A stretch of 64,000 nt of DNA from positions 1 to 64,000 of the forward strand of contig CAKRYR010000005.1 of the NCBI GenBank assembly GCA_934432595.1. Direction: 5' to 3'. A program made the translations under genes and the position numbers. The stretch is from an uncultured Lachnospiraceae bacterium. GTDB lineage: Bacteria; Bacillota; Clostridia; Lachnospirales; Lachnospiraceae. This document shows, in pieces, positions 43,059 to 52,518 of the stretch. Every line of letters starts with the position of its first letter. The stretch's first letter is position 1. The notes under the pieces were generated by a model. The model did no database searches and was not told where the DNA came from. It saw nothing but the letters and a program-made list of their open reading frames with translations.

Positions 43059-43427
43059 AATTGTAGTAGACAGATTTTCATTTTAAAATATAGTAGACAG
43101 ATTTGAAGATTTATATTAGTGAATTTTTCAGTAAACAGATTTATATTTTTTATTCGTAATATTTTCAGTAAACAGATATAATAATATATAGTATTCAATT
43201 TTAACACGGTTACGAGTCCCTCAGTTCTTAATGAATACAAGCTTATAGCGCAGTATGAATTTAGAACTGTTAGGCACTCGTCCAAGCGAGAGCGTGTGTT
43301 AAAATGAATACCTATATCATTATTATATCGTCTCTAGAAAAGACCCCACGAATAAAAAATATAAATCGTTCCTAGAATACCAATCCCTAGAATACCAATC
43401 CCTAGAATATCAATCCCTAGAATACCT
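43059..43427 (+). repeat. Palindromic interspersed element, copy B (large, stacked ends)
   Basis: Four left-end units (TTGTAGTAGACAGATTT near 43060, TATAGTAGACAGATTT near 43089, and TTCAGTAAACAGAT near 43127 and 43164) precede a core palindrome. On the other side are TCGTCTCTAGAA (43328), ATCGTTCCTAGAATACC (43364) and three AATCCCTAGAATA(C/T)C units with a 15-base period. The last unit abuts the stop codon of the minus-strand gene at 43427. Together with the palindrome at 42990, this fills the 42925-43427 gap. Confidence 0.75.
43178..43326 (+). ncRNA. Structured core of element B, candidate structured RNA
   Basis: The outer stem of about 30 bp (43178-43206 with 43296-43326) encloses helix a CGAGTCCCT/AGGCACTCG, helix b CAGTTCT/AGAACTG, helix c ATAC/GTAT, and hairpin AAGC-GAGA-GC with a GNRA loop. 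The same helices with different but complementary bases occur in the core at 60837-60971. That supports selection on the fold. Whether it acts as RNA or as folded DNA is unknown. Confidence 0.5.
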
Positions 43428-45691
43428 TATCCTCTCATATCAAAGGTATAGCGTTTGATGGAGGTGGTAGGTGTATCACTAGAGAGAAAATCATTAACAA
43501 GATTAACCTCTTTTTCTTTAAGGTCTACACTAGAACTTAGGATAAAACCTTTCTCCAACATAGCATATTCAAGTTGTTCCATATTCTTAGATAAAAGCTC
43601 TTTAGTGTAATCGTCAGTTACGTGGAATTTGGTATTAACAACATTACCTGATAGATTAATATTAATATCCATAGTTCCAAGATACTGCATATCAAGATGT
43701 AATAAAACACTAATATTACTCTTATCTTTCTGAAGCTTTTGCTTATTTGTCATGACGTATAAATCACTGTGGACATTTTGTTCACGTAATTTTAATGGTA
43801 ACTGGACATAAGAAAACATGTTATTAATAGTATTCATAAATTTAATGTTACTCTTAGTCCCAGAAAGTTCTTTAGATAAATGTTCAGTTACTGATTTATC
43901 TAAAGATAATTTACTGATAAATGATTGTAATTCATTTATCTGGTGATACATGTTGTCATAAGTATCTTTAACTATATTCTTTTGCTTTAAAGCATTAGGT
44001 GAAATAGTCCAATTATTCATAATTGCTTCCCTAACAACTGACTGATACTGTTCGCTCTTAAGCACTTTTGTTGCATCCGAAGGATCTGCATCTTTAAGTA
44101 AATTTTTTATTTCAATTAATAGTTCATTTGCAGAAATATTTCCTTTCCAAATTCTATCTGCAAGTTCAGTAGTATTAGGAATATCCCTTAATTTTGAAGT
44201 TAATTGTCCTCTATTGTAAAAGTTTTGGAAAGAGGCAACTTCTGAGTTATCTCTTTGTAAAACTTCATATTTATCTAATATATTTTTTATTACAGGATGT
44301 TCAAATGCATCCTTAGCTAATGATAAATTCACATAACCATTATTATTGGATGATTGATTTGGTACTGTATTTTGTGTAGAAGTTGTATCTGATTCATTAG
44401 CTTTATTCAGATTAGCATAACTATCTATCAGCCCCATTTCTCTTGATACTCTAGTTGATACAGTTCCATATTCTACAGAGCCAGGTGATTGCTGTTCAGT
44501 GTAATAGTCTGAAACTCTATAATCATCTAATTCATCAGCTCTTTCAATTGCTTTATTAATAAAATCTGCAACATCTCTAAGAGGTGCTGTTCCATCTTTT
44601 ATACCATGAAATAGTTCATCTGGAATATTATATGGTTCTAGTATAGTTAATAATTCTTGAGCTGAGGAAGGCTTTAGATAAGCTGTTGCAACCTCAGGGT
44701 TAGAATTATATATATTTCCAACGTTAGATGACATTGTGCTAGAACCATCATCTCCACTTATCATATTTGGTGATGATAGTCTAGATAGTGAATCATTTAA
44801 TAAAGGGGCAGTATGAGTAATATCTGCAACACCAGGAAGATTATTATCTGGATAAACACTAGGTGCTCCTCTATTAATTGTTATACCATCATTTGTATTA
44901 TTTACAGTACTGCCTGCAATAAAATTATTAGCTTGAATAATATTATTATTTTGGTTAGTACCATTAGTTTTTGAATAATTACTTGTAAGAATACTCACAA
45001 GTTTAGAATTAAAATCCATAAGTGTTTTGTAATCATTAGACTTACTTACTTCGTTAATAAGTTTAGGAACATCATTTGATATATTATCAATTTCCTTAAT
45101 AAGTCTATGTTCGTAATTGCGATATTTACCAATTTCAACAGCATTCTCTTCATTAATTGGTATGTCATGTATGTTCATAAGAACCAATGTTTCCACACTA
45201 ATATCTTTATTATAATTAGATTGCTGAACAATGTTATTAATTGATTGCGAATCTAGTGACATATTATTTTTAAGTAATTCTGTTACTAAAGATACATTTT
45301 TATCAGTTATTGGTAATCCTGCGGCTTCAAGTGCCTTATGAACAAGGTTGCCCGAAGAGGATATACTTTCTTTTAATGGTTCAAGAATAAGAACACCTTT
45401 ATTATCTTGAAGGTGAAATTTTATAGTCTGTCCAATACTTAAATTGGCTGTATCATATATTTGGGCAGATATATTCGAACCGTTATCAAGGCGAACTATG
45501 ATTTCATTTGATTTTAAATCAATTATTTCTCCAATAAGAAGCTTTTGCATTTTACCAGCAAGTTGATTATTAAAGGCATTGGAATTATCTCTATTAAGTT
45601 GGTTAACTAGATGATTAACACCGTTATATGCAGAGATACCTTGAGTTTTAGGGTATGCTGACATACTATTTACTTTATCAATTGAATCCAT
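43427..45691 (-). CDS. DUF6240-like protein, related to flagellar hook-length control proteins
   Basis: This 754-residue soluble protein starts from the ATG at 45691, which follows GAAGGTGAAAAT on the coding strand. After an Asn-rich start comes a small beta domain, LIGEIIDLKSNEIIVRLDNG...IGQTIKFHLQ. A long Asn/Ser-rich, disordered middle follows. The C-terminal domain VLLHLDMQYLGTMDININL...MLEKGFILSSSVDLKE resembles the FliK/Flg_hook C-terminal fold. This order is what is annotated as DUF6240 in Lachnospiraceae. A role in flagellar hook-length control is plausible, but no other flagellar gene is nearby. Element B touches its stop codon. Confidence 0.65.
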   Translation of the reverse strand: MDSIDKVNSMSAYPKTQGISAYNGVNHLVNQLNRDNSNAFNNQLAGKMQKLLIGEIIDLKSNEIIVRLDNGSNISAQIYDTANLSIGQTIKFHLQDNKGVLILEPLKESISSSGNLVHKALEAAGLPITDKNVSLVTELLKNNMSLDSQSINNIVQQSNYNKDISVETLVLMNIHDIPINEENAVEIGKYRNYEHRLIKEIDNISNDVPKLINEVSKSNDYKTLMDFNSKLVSILTSNYSKTNGTNQNNNIIQANNFIAGSTVNNTNDGITINRGAPSVYPDNNLPGVADITHTAPLLNDSLSRLSSPNMISGDDGSSTMSSNVGNIYNSNPEVATAYLKPSSAQELLTILEPYNIPDELFHGIKDGTAPLRDVADFINKAIERADELDDYRVSDYYTEQQSPGSVEYGTVSTRVSREMGLIDSYANLNKANESDTTSTQNTVPNQSSNNNGYVNLSLAKDAFEHPVIKNILDKYEVLQRDNSEVASFQNFYNRGQLTSKLRDIPNTTELADRIWKGNISANELLIEIKNLLKDADPSDATKVLKSEQYQSVVREAIMNNWTISPNALKQKNIVKDTYDNMYHQINELQSFISKLSLDKSVTEHLSKELSGTKSNIKFMNTINNMFSYVQLPLKLREQNVHSDLYVMTNKQKLQKDKSNISVLLHLDMQYLGTMDININLSGNVVNTKFHVTDDYTKELLSKNMEQLEYAMLEKGFILSSSVDLKEKEVNLVNDFLSSDTPTTSIKRYTFDMRG

Positions 45692-45868
45692 ATTTTCACC
45701 TTCTTTCAATTACTCTGACTTTAATATTACCAAAAATGAACAAAAAGTCAATCTTTTTGACATTAAAAATTGGGTATGTTAGAATGTTTTAAGTAATAGC
45801 TTATCTTAGGATAAAATTGTGGTAGTCTAAGGGATAAAAGATAAGTTGGAGTTAAAAGGAGAAAATTT

Positions 45869-46480
45869 GTGAAAAAGTTAGGTATATATTTTTTAGTAAT
45901 TGTTAATTGCATTTTATTAAGTGGATGTAGTTTATTTAATAAACAGGAAAATAAGAATCTAAGTAATAGAGGATTGTCATATTATTTCTCTGATAAAGAA
46001 TATAGTACGGTTCAAGCTAACATAGATAATTTAGTTACATATAATGCACCATCAATGAAATGTGAAAGTGATAAATATATTAGACTATATAGGACAGAAA
46101 CAGAAATTTTATTTATATGGTTTGGAAAAAATGACGATAAAGTTAATGGTAGCAGTGTTTTAAACAAAAATTCTAAGATATTAACTAAATATATTAGTAC
46201 ATTTTCTAGTATAGATACAGTAGATGTAGCATTTAATCTAGATATGGTTGCAAAAGATACTGTTAATAATATAGAACGTAATAAGTATGTTGGTACTATA
46301 ACAGGAATCGATGATAATGGAATTGATGTTGGTTTACGAACTTCAATATATACATTTGTTGTTGGAAAGAGACCAGGTTGTATTATGGGAATTTTGACAG
46401 GTGCTAATCAAGAAGATGATAGATTTGATGAAATAGAGACGAATACTCAGGTTATGGTTAATAGTATGAAACCTAACTAA
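45869..46480 (+). CDS. Uncharacterised lipoprotein
   Basis: This 203-residue protein starts at GTG 45869, after AAAAGGAGAAAATTT. The lipoprotein signal is KKLGIYFLVIVNCILLSGC. The external domain holds SYYFSDKEYSTVQANIDNLV and VGLRTSIYTFVVGKRPGC; no family is recognised. It ends 12 bases before the Cache-type sensor gene, so the two form an operon and may act together at the membrane. Confidence 0.7.
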   Translation: MKKLGIYFLVIVNCILLSGCSLFNKQENKNLSNRGLSYYFSDKEYSTVQANIDNLVTYNAPSMKCESDKYIRLYRTETEILFIWFGKNDDKVNGSSVLNKNSKILTKYISTFSSIDTVDVAFNLDMVAKDTVNNIERNKYVGTITGIDDNGIDVGLRTSIYTFVVGKRPGCIMGILTGANQEDDRFDEIETNTQVMVNSMKPN

Positions 46481-46492
46481 GGAGTGATATAT

Positions 46493-47617
46493 ATGAATAA
46501 GAGGCAAGTAAAAGAGCAAGATATTAATATTATTAATCCGCAATTTTATGAAGAAAAAAGGACTATTGATAATGCTATTTGGGTAATGCCATTAGTGTCA
46601 ATAATATTAGTTTGCATTATTACTATGGGATTGGTTATTCATAATGTTTATAACAAAGAAGAGGCTATATTAGAATTAGAGCTAGATAATATAAATGATA
46701 CACTTGATGAAGAGTTTAATGTAGCGATTAATTCTATAGAACTTAATGGTTATATGGAAGTATTTGAACAATATATGAAAACTGTAGATGATGATGCTAA
46801 AGCAAGTATTTATTATGATAATGCAATAAAAACATTGGATAATATTACAAATGTTAGTGATAATATAGTTACTACATTTATGATAGCATTTAATAATAAA
46901 ACATTAGTTGCTTCGGGAATAAATAACGAGATAATAGATGATTATAATTATAATAATGAGAAATGGTATAGTTATAAGAAAATTGTTGAGAATAAAATGT
47001 ATGTATCTAAAGGCTTTAAATTAAAGAAAGTAAGTGATGAAAAATTATTTGCTATAGTTAGACCGATAGTAGATAGTATGAATGATGAACCTTTAGGTGT
47101 GGTTGCATTTTGTTATAAAGAAGATTATCTAAAAGAAATATTTATAAAAACAATTAATAATCGAAATTTAGAAACAGCGATTTTTACTGATGATGGGATT
47201 GTATTACTTAATACTTCTTCTGTAAAGGATAGTAAACCAATTGTTGATGATAGTAAATCAAAATATATAATTCAAAGTACTGTAAATGAAAGCTTAAATT
47301 GGACAGTGGAATTATACCAGTCATTTGGGAATATTTTATTTAAGTCAGCTGTTTATTTAATTACAATAGTTATTTTATTTGCAATAATAATAATTACATA
47401 TTGCAATTTGGTTAGACATTTATGTAGTTTAAAGGTGATACATAGAAAAGAAAAAATAGTTGAGGAAGTAGAGGAAGAGATAGCCTTAGAAAAAACACCA
47501 ATAGAGGAGGAAGAATTAGCTATAGAGGAAGTGCTGGGATTGGTTGAAACGGATGATTCTATTAGTGATGAGGATGAGGTAATAATATCAGGTGAAATAA
47601 TATATAATAAAAAATAG
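46493..47617 (+). CDS. Cache-type membrane sensor without an output domain
   Basis: This 374-residue protein starts at ATG 46493 after AAGGAGTGATAT. It has a first membrane segment at about residues 33-53, an extracellular domain of about 230 residues (EEFNVAINSIELNGYMEVFEQ..., KWYSYKKIVENKMYVSKGF, AIVRPIVDSMNDEPLGVVAF), and a second membrane segment at about 288-308. The middle part resembles the dCache ligand-binding domain of chemoreceptors and histidine kinases. The cytoplasmic tail is only an acidic stretch (VEEVEEEIALEKTPIEEEE) with no HAMP, kinase or MCP domain. It pairs with the lipoprotein upstream. Confidence 0.65.
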   Translation: MNKRQVKEQDINIINPQFYEEKRTIDNAIWVMPLVSIILVCIITMGLVIHNVYNKEEAILELELDNINDTLDEEFNVAINSIELNGYMEVFEQYMKTVDDDAKASIYYDNAIKTLDNITNVSDNIVTTFMIAFNNKTLVASGINNEIIDDYNYNNEKWYSYKKIVENKMYVSKGFKLKKVSDEKLFAIVRPIVDSMNDEPLGVVAFCYKEDYLKEIFIKTINNRNLETAIFTDDGIVLLNTSSVKDSKPIVDDSKSKYIIQSTVNESLNWTVELYQSFGNILFKSAVYLITIVILFAIIIITYCNLVRHLCSLKVIHRKEKIVEEVEEEIALEKTPIEEEELAIEEVLGLVETDDSISDEDEVIISGEIIYNKK

Positions 47618-47683
47618 TATTTTGGGAAATATGAGTGTTAATTAAGAAATATTGAATAAGTAATGCATAATAAATAATGTAAT

Positions 47684-47719
47684 AAGGATAGGTGATTAAT
47701 TGGAATAATCTCTATCCTT
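47684..47719 (+). terminator. Hairpin after the Cache-sensor operon
   Basis: AAGGATAG pairs with CTATCCTT, followed by ATGTGTTTTA; a moderate terminator candidate. Most of the 47618-47913 gap is otherwise empty apart from the palindrome at 47815. Confidence 0.45.
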
Positions 47720-47814
47720 ATGTGTTTTATTTAATAGGAAATATATGGAAATATATAGAAAATTATTGAATATGTTTACATTTTATATTATAATTTACAA
47801 TACGGTGTTCTATG

Positions 47815-47844
47815 GTAACATTCAGCTATTGATAGAATAGTTAC
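47815..47844 (+). repeat. Short palindromic repeat, GTAAC...GTTAC family, copy 3
   Basis: GTAACATTCAGCTATTGATAG, then AATAGTTAC: the same length as copy 1 (8124-8153) and identical in its first 12 bases. It lies about 70 bases upstream of the purB start. Confidence 0.65.
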
Positions 47845-47913
47845 GTTTTATGACATCTAGATAGGGAGAAATAATTAGTGGGTTAGAAAAAGTGAAAAGA
47901 GTGGAGGTATGTT

Positions 47914-49350
47914 TTGGAAACAAACAATATATATGTAAGTCCTTTATCACAAAGATATGCTAGCAAGGAGATGCAGTATATTTTCTCGCAAGATAAGAAG
48001 TTTAAAACATGGAGAAAACTATGGATTGCTCTTGCAGAGGCAGAGAAGGAATTAGGGCTTAATATTACAGATGAACAGATAGACGAATTAAAGGCGAATG
48101 CAGATAATATAAATTATGAAGATGCTAGAAAAAGAGAGGCAGAAGTAAGACATGATGTTATGTCCCATGTCTATGCATATGGATTGCAATGTCCTAAGGC
48201 AAAGGGAATTATTCATTTAGGAGCCACATCATGTTATGTAGGAGATAATACTGATATTATAGTTATGACAGAGGCACTTAAGCTTGTTAGAAAGAAATTA
48301 TTGAATGTAATAAGTACCCTTTCGAAATTTGCTATGGAATATAAAGATATGCCAACTTTAGCATTTACACATTTTCAACCAGCGCAACCAACAACTGTAG
48401 GTAAAAGAGCTACCTTGTGGATAAATGAGTTCTTAATGGATGTAGAAGATATTGATCATGTTATTGGTTCAATGAAGTTACTTGGTTCTAAGGGAACTAC
48501 TGGAACACAAGCTAGTTTCTTAGAATTATTTGATGGTGATTATGAGAAAGTTAAAGAACTAGATAGAAAGATAGCACAGAAGATGAATTTTAAAGCTTGT
48601 CATTATGTTTCAGGACAAACTTATTCACGTAAGGTAGATATGAGAGTGCTTAGTGTACTTGCTTCTATAGCTGCTAGTGCTCATAAATTCTCAAATGATA
48701 TTAGACTTTTACAACATTTGAAAGAGATAGAAGAACCATTTGAAAAGAAACAGATAGGCTCATCTGCTATGGCTTATAAGCGTAATCCTATGAGAAGTGA
48801 AAGGATTGCTTCTTTAAGTAATTACGTTATGGTAAATGCTCTTAACCCAGCATTAGTTACAGCAACACAGTGGTTTGAGAGAACACTTGATGACTCTGCT
48901 AACAAGAGAATAAGTATACCTGAGGGATTCTTAGCTGTAGATGGAATTCTTGATTTGTGTATAAATGTTGGCAGCGGTTTGGTAGTATATCCAAAGGTTA
49001 TAGAGAAAAGACTTAGAGCTGAGTTACCATTTATGGCAACAGAGAATATTATGATGGATGCTGTAAAATTAGGTGGAGATAGACAGCAATTACATGAGAA
49101 GATAAGACAGCTTTCTATGGAAGCAGGAAGGAATGTTAAAGAGTTAGGGCTTGATAACAATCTTCTAGAGTTAATTGCAGGAGACGAGGAATTTGGCATT
49201 AGTCTTGAAGATTTAGAGAAAACAATGGAGCCAAGCAAATATATTGGTTGTGCTAAGGAGCAAGTTGAAGAATATATTAATGGAGTAATAAGACCATTAT
49301 TAGAGAAAAATAAAGAGGAACTTGGAGTAGCTACAGTGATTAAAGTGTAG
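47914..49350 (+). CDS. purB: Adenylosuccinate lyase
   Basis: This 478-residue enzyme of purine synthesis splits fumarate from SAICAR and adenylosuccinate. The start is TTG 47914, six bases after GTGGAGG; the nearby ATG 47909 is out of frame. The catalytic signature loop is GSSAMAYKRNPMRSERI, and GATSCYVGDNTDI and THFQPAQPTTVGKR are substrate-binding segments. It is monocistronic, with its own upstream region carrying a palindromic repeat. Confidence 0.96.
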   Translation: METNNIYVSPLSQRYASKEMQYIFSQDKKFKTWRKLWIALAEAEKELGLNITDEQIDELKANADNINYEDARKREAEVRHDVMSHVYAYGLQCPKAKGIIHLGATSCYVGDNTDIIVMTEALKLVRKKLLNVISTLSKFAMEYKDMPTLAFTHFQPAQPTTVGKRATLWINEFLMDVEDIDHVIGSMKLLGSKGTTGTQASFLELFDGDYEKVKELDRKIAQKMNFKACHYVSGQTYSRKVDMRVLSVLASIAASAHKFSNDIRLLQHLKEIEEPFEKKQIGSSAMAYKRNPMRSERIASLSNYVMVNALNPALVTATQWFERTLDDSANKRISIPEGFLAVDGILDLCINVGSGLVVYPKVIEKRLRAELPFMATENIMMDAVKLGGDRQQLHEKIRQLSMEAGRNVKELGLDNNLLELIAGDEEFGISLEDLEKTMEPSKYIGCAKEQVEEYINGVIRPLLEKNKEELGVATVIKV

Positions 49351-49471
49351 TATGTAATATTTTATATTATGTGAATTTGGGATAAAAGGTGGATAAATTG
49401 TGATAGTTGGGGTAATGGCTTAACTAGTGCAATAAGTTACAGTAATTTAAGTAGTATAAGAGAGGTACAAT

Positions 49472-52228
49472 ATGAAGAAAGTAAGTAAGATTCTAAAGGT
49501 AATACTGATAATTGGTTTATGCATGATGGGAATGTTATGTATAAGTAGTAAAGCTAATGCTGCAACAAAGGTAACAGTTGCTAAAGTAAAGGCTATCAAA
49601 GTTAAAGATGTAACTACTACAGGTGGAACAGTTTATTGGTCTAAAGTAAGAGGAGCAAAAGGCTATGTATTATACAAATATAATACAAAGAAAAAAAAAT
49701 ATTCAACTAAGGTAACGACTACAACAAAGACTAGTTATACTGTGAAAAATCTTTCAGCAGGAACTAATAACTGGTATAGAGTAATTGCTTATAAGACAGT
49801 TAATAAGAAGAATTATTTTGCAACTCCTTCTAATGGAGTAAGATTACTTACAAAACCTAAGAGAGTAACAGGTGTTAAGAAAGTTTCAGTAACAAATTCA
49901 ACTATTAAATTATCTTGGAGTAAGTTATCAAGTGCTGATGGATACGTTATATATAGCTATAATTCTTCTACTAAGAAGTATACTAATCTAGGAAAAACAA
50001 CAAGTACAAGGTATACAATAAATAAGCTAAAAGATGCTACTATGTATACATTTGTAGTTAAGGCCTATGCAGTATCTTCAAAGGTGTATTCCTATGGTGC
50101 AATAAGTAGTAAAGTGTCGATATATACTAGACCTAATGCAGTAGTTAAAGTTTCACAGGCTAAGACAGGAACAGAGGATAGTGTTACTATTACTTGGCCT
50201 AAGGTACGTAAGACAAATGGTTATAGAATATATTTATTCGATGGAGAAAAGGATTGTTGGAATCTATTAAGTGAAGTCTCTTCATCAACAGAAAAGTATG
50301 TTATTAAGAATTTAAAAGCTGGAGAAGCTTATGATATAATGGTTAGAACATATATTTTAGATGAGAATAAATTAAAATTATATGATAAAGGTTATGATAT
50401 AATAGAGGTTTTAACTATGCCTGGTCCGGTTAGTAAAATAGCTGCAACTAGAAGTAAGATAAAAGAAACAGAGTTAACATTATCTTGGACTGGAGTATAT
50501 GGTGCTACTGGGTATTATGTAGAACGATATAATCCAATTACAGGACAATATGTTAGACTAGGTAAGACATCTTCAACTAGTTATGTTGTAAAAGGATTAG
50601 AAGGTGTAACAGATTATAAATTTAGAGTAATATCCTATAAGTATTATCAAGTTACAAAAAGGGAGTATGTAAGTAATAGTAGTGTAAAAACAATTAACGT
50701 CATGACAAAACTTGGTAATCCTGATAATATAAATGTTGATAATAAAACAAAAAAAAGTATTAGTTTTAAATGGGATAAGGTAAATAATGCTACTGGTTAT
50801 AATGTTTGCATATATGATAATGCAGGAAAGTTACTTAAGACGGAGACAATTGCTACTAATACATATGCATATACTGTTCCAACAGAACAAATTATAAATA
50901 TAAAGATTCAGGTTGAGGCTTATTTTGTGAAAACACAAACTGGAGAAGTTGGAAGTCAACCAGAGAAGATATATAGTGAAAAGGTAACTTTAGATGCTAC
51001 TAATGCAATAGATAAAGTAACAGGATTGGAAAGATATTCTTATGGAGAGGATTATCTAGGTATTAGTTGGAAGAAAGTATCCTATGCTGATAAGTACGAG
51101 ATATTCTTAAAAAAATCAGAGGATTATGAGAAAGTAGCTGAAACAACAGATACAAAATATACATTTAAAAATCTTGATGCAGGTAAGTATTATACATATA
51201 GTGTTCGTGCTGTAAAGATGCATGATAGTGAAGAACTAAGAAGCGATTATTCAGAAGACCTTGAATGTATAACAAAACATGTGGCACCAAAGGTTACTGT
51301 TAGTTATAATAGTATAGATTATTTAACATTATCATGGAATAAGATAGATAATGTAAGTGGATACAAAGTATATAAATTAAATGAAGAATCAGGAGAATAT
51401 GAGTTATATGCTAATGTAGGAAGTTCTACAACTACTTATAAGGATAAAGGAATAAAGAGAGGAGAATCATATAAGTATAAAGTAAGAGCTTATAAGGTTA
51501 TTAATGATTTAGCATTCTATGGATTACAATGTGATGCAGTAACAGGTGTAGTTGGTACATATGGAATAGATGTATCACAATGGCAAGGAAACATAGATTG
51601 GAATAAAGTTAAGGCATCAGGTGTTGACTATGCTATAATCAGAGCAACTACAAAAAGTACATCTAATGGTGAGAATGGTACATATTTAAAAATGGATACT
51701 AAATTCACAAGAAATATGCAAAATGCAATTGCAGTAGGTATAAAAGTTGGAGTATATGTATATTCATATGCAACTTCTGTATCTCAAGCAAAGAAAGAGG
51801 CTGAATTAGTATTAAAATATGTAGAACCATATAAGCTAACATATCCAATATATTTTGATATTGAGGATCCAAGTAGAGCAAAGACTTCACTTAAGACAGA
51901 GAATACTAATATGACAATAGCTTTCTGTGATACAGTAAAGGCAGCGGGATATACACCTGGTGTTTACTCAGGCGCAAGTTATTTTACTAAGTATTTAAAT
52001 ATTGGTTCAATTTCAAAATATGACATATGGGTAGCTAGATACATAAGAACAGGAGAATATAAATTCCCAAGTCATCTTGAGAATATAAATGATTATTTAA
52101 CCTTGACTCACCAATATGGAGGTAAATACACTTCAATTAAGGCTGATATGTGGCAATATTCATCCAATGGTATAGTTAGGGGAATCAATGGTCGTGTAGA
52201 TATGAATTATAGTTATAAGAGTTATTAG
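49472..52228 (+). CDS. Secreted GH25 lysozyme with seven fibronectin type III repeats
   Basis: This 918-residue exported protein has signal peptide MKKVSKILKVILIIGLCMMG...KANAA, cleaved near residue 31. Seven FN3 domains of about 90 residues follow (roughly 35-690). Each has W-S/D-K-V...GY-Y at the start and Y-F/K-V-R-A-Y later. The C-terminal GH25 domain starts near 696: YGIDVSQWQGNIDWNKV, the catalytic acid pair in YPIYFDIEDPS, and DMWQYSSNG near the end. It should cleave the peptidoglycan MurNAc-GlcNAc bond. The unusual N-terminal FN3 array suggests a cell-surface autolysin or a spacer. ATG 49472 follows AGAGAGGTACAAT. Half-element J follows the stop. Confidence 0.92.
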   Translation: MKKVSKILKVILIIGLCMMGMLCISSKANAATKVTVAKVKAIKVKDVTTTGGTVYWSKVRGAKGYVLYKYNTKKKKYSTKVTTTTKTSYTVKNLSAGTNNWYRVIAYKTVNKKNYFATPSNGVRLLTKPKRVTGVKKVSVTNSTIKLSWSKLSSADGYVIYSYNSSTKKYTNLGKTTSTRYTINKLKDATMYTFVVKAYAVSSKVYSYGAISSKVSIYTRPNAVVKVSQAKTGTEDSVTITWPKVRKTNGYRIYLFDGEKDCWNLLSEVSSSTEKYVIKNLKAGEAYDIMVRTYILDENKLKLYDKGYDIIEVLTMPGPVSKIAATRSKIKETELTLSWTGVYGATGYYVERYNPITGQYVRLGKTSSTSYVVKGLEGVTDYKFRVISYKYYQVTKREYVSNSSVKTINVMTKLGNPDNINVDNKTKKSISFKWDKVNNATGYNVCIYDNAGKLLKTETIATNTYAYTVPTEQIINIKIQVEAYFVKTQTGEVGSQPEKIYSEKVTLDATNAIDKVTGLERYSYGEDYLGISWKKVSYADKYEIFLKKSEDYEKVAETTDTKYTFKNLDAGKYYTYSVRAVKMHDSEELRSDYSEDLECITKHVAPKVTVSYNSIDYLTLSWNKIDNVSGYKVYKLNEESGEYELYANVGSSTTTYKDKGIKRGESYKYKVRAYKVINDLAFYGLQCDAVTGVVGTYGIDVSQWQGNIDWNKVKASGVDYAIIRATTKSTSNGENGTYLKMDTKFTRNMQNAIAVGIKVGVYVYSYATSVSQAKKEAELVLKYVEPYKLTYPIYFDIEDPSRAKTSLKTENTNMTIAFCDTVKAAGYTPGVYSGASYFTKYLNIGSISKYDIWVARYIRTGEYKFPSHLENINDYLTLTHQYGGKYTSIKADMWQYSSNGIVRGINGRVDMNYSYKSY

Positions 52229-52236
52229 GTCTCTAT

Positions 52237-52292
52237 TCTAGGGACGATTTGAAGAAGTCGGTTTTGTGTTTTGACAAAACTGACTTCTTATA
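52237..52292 (-). repeat. Palindromic interspersed element, half copy J
   Basis: TTCTAGGGACGATTTGAAG (reversed right end) runs into arms GAAGTCGGTTTTGT and ACAAAACTGACTTC. No left end is seen. It starts nine bases after the lysozyme gene stop and probably also ends that transcript. Confidence 0.5.
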
Positions 52293-52314
52293 TGGGATAA
52301 TAGATGCAGAAAAA

Positions 52315-52485
52315 ATGAATACGGATTTGAGTGAATATGTATATGAAGAAGAAGCTAAATATATTCATGACTTTTTGAATAGTGTAAAACTTTCAAAAGA
52401 ATTGAAATTAATTATGGAATTAGTCGGTCTAGCAGGATTATCAGGAATAGGATTAATTAGATTAATTCGTTATGTTAGAAAATAA
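52315..52485 (+). CDS. Short reading frame with hydrophobic tail
   Basis: 56 residues from ATG 52315: acidic N-terminus TDLSEYVYEEEAKYIHDFL, then a moderately hydrophobic end ELVGLAGLSGIGLIRLIRYVRK. A longer frame from TTG 52249 would include the hairpin arms of element J and is unlikely to be the true start. The ribosome-binding site is weak. It may be a genuine small membrane-associated protein ahead of map, or a relic. Confidence 0.35.
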   Translation: MNTDLSEYVYEEEAKYIHDFLNSVKLSKELKLIMELVGLAGLSGIGLIRLIRYVRK

Positions 52486-52518
52486 TATGCGATAAACGCT
52501 TCGGAATGGAGGATTAGT

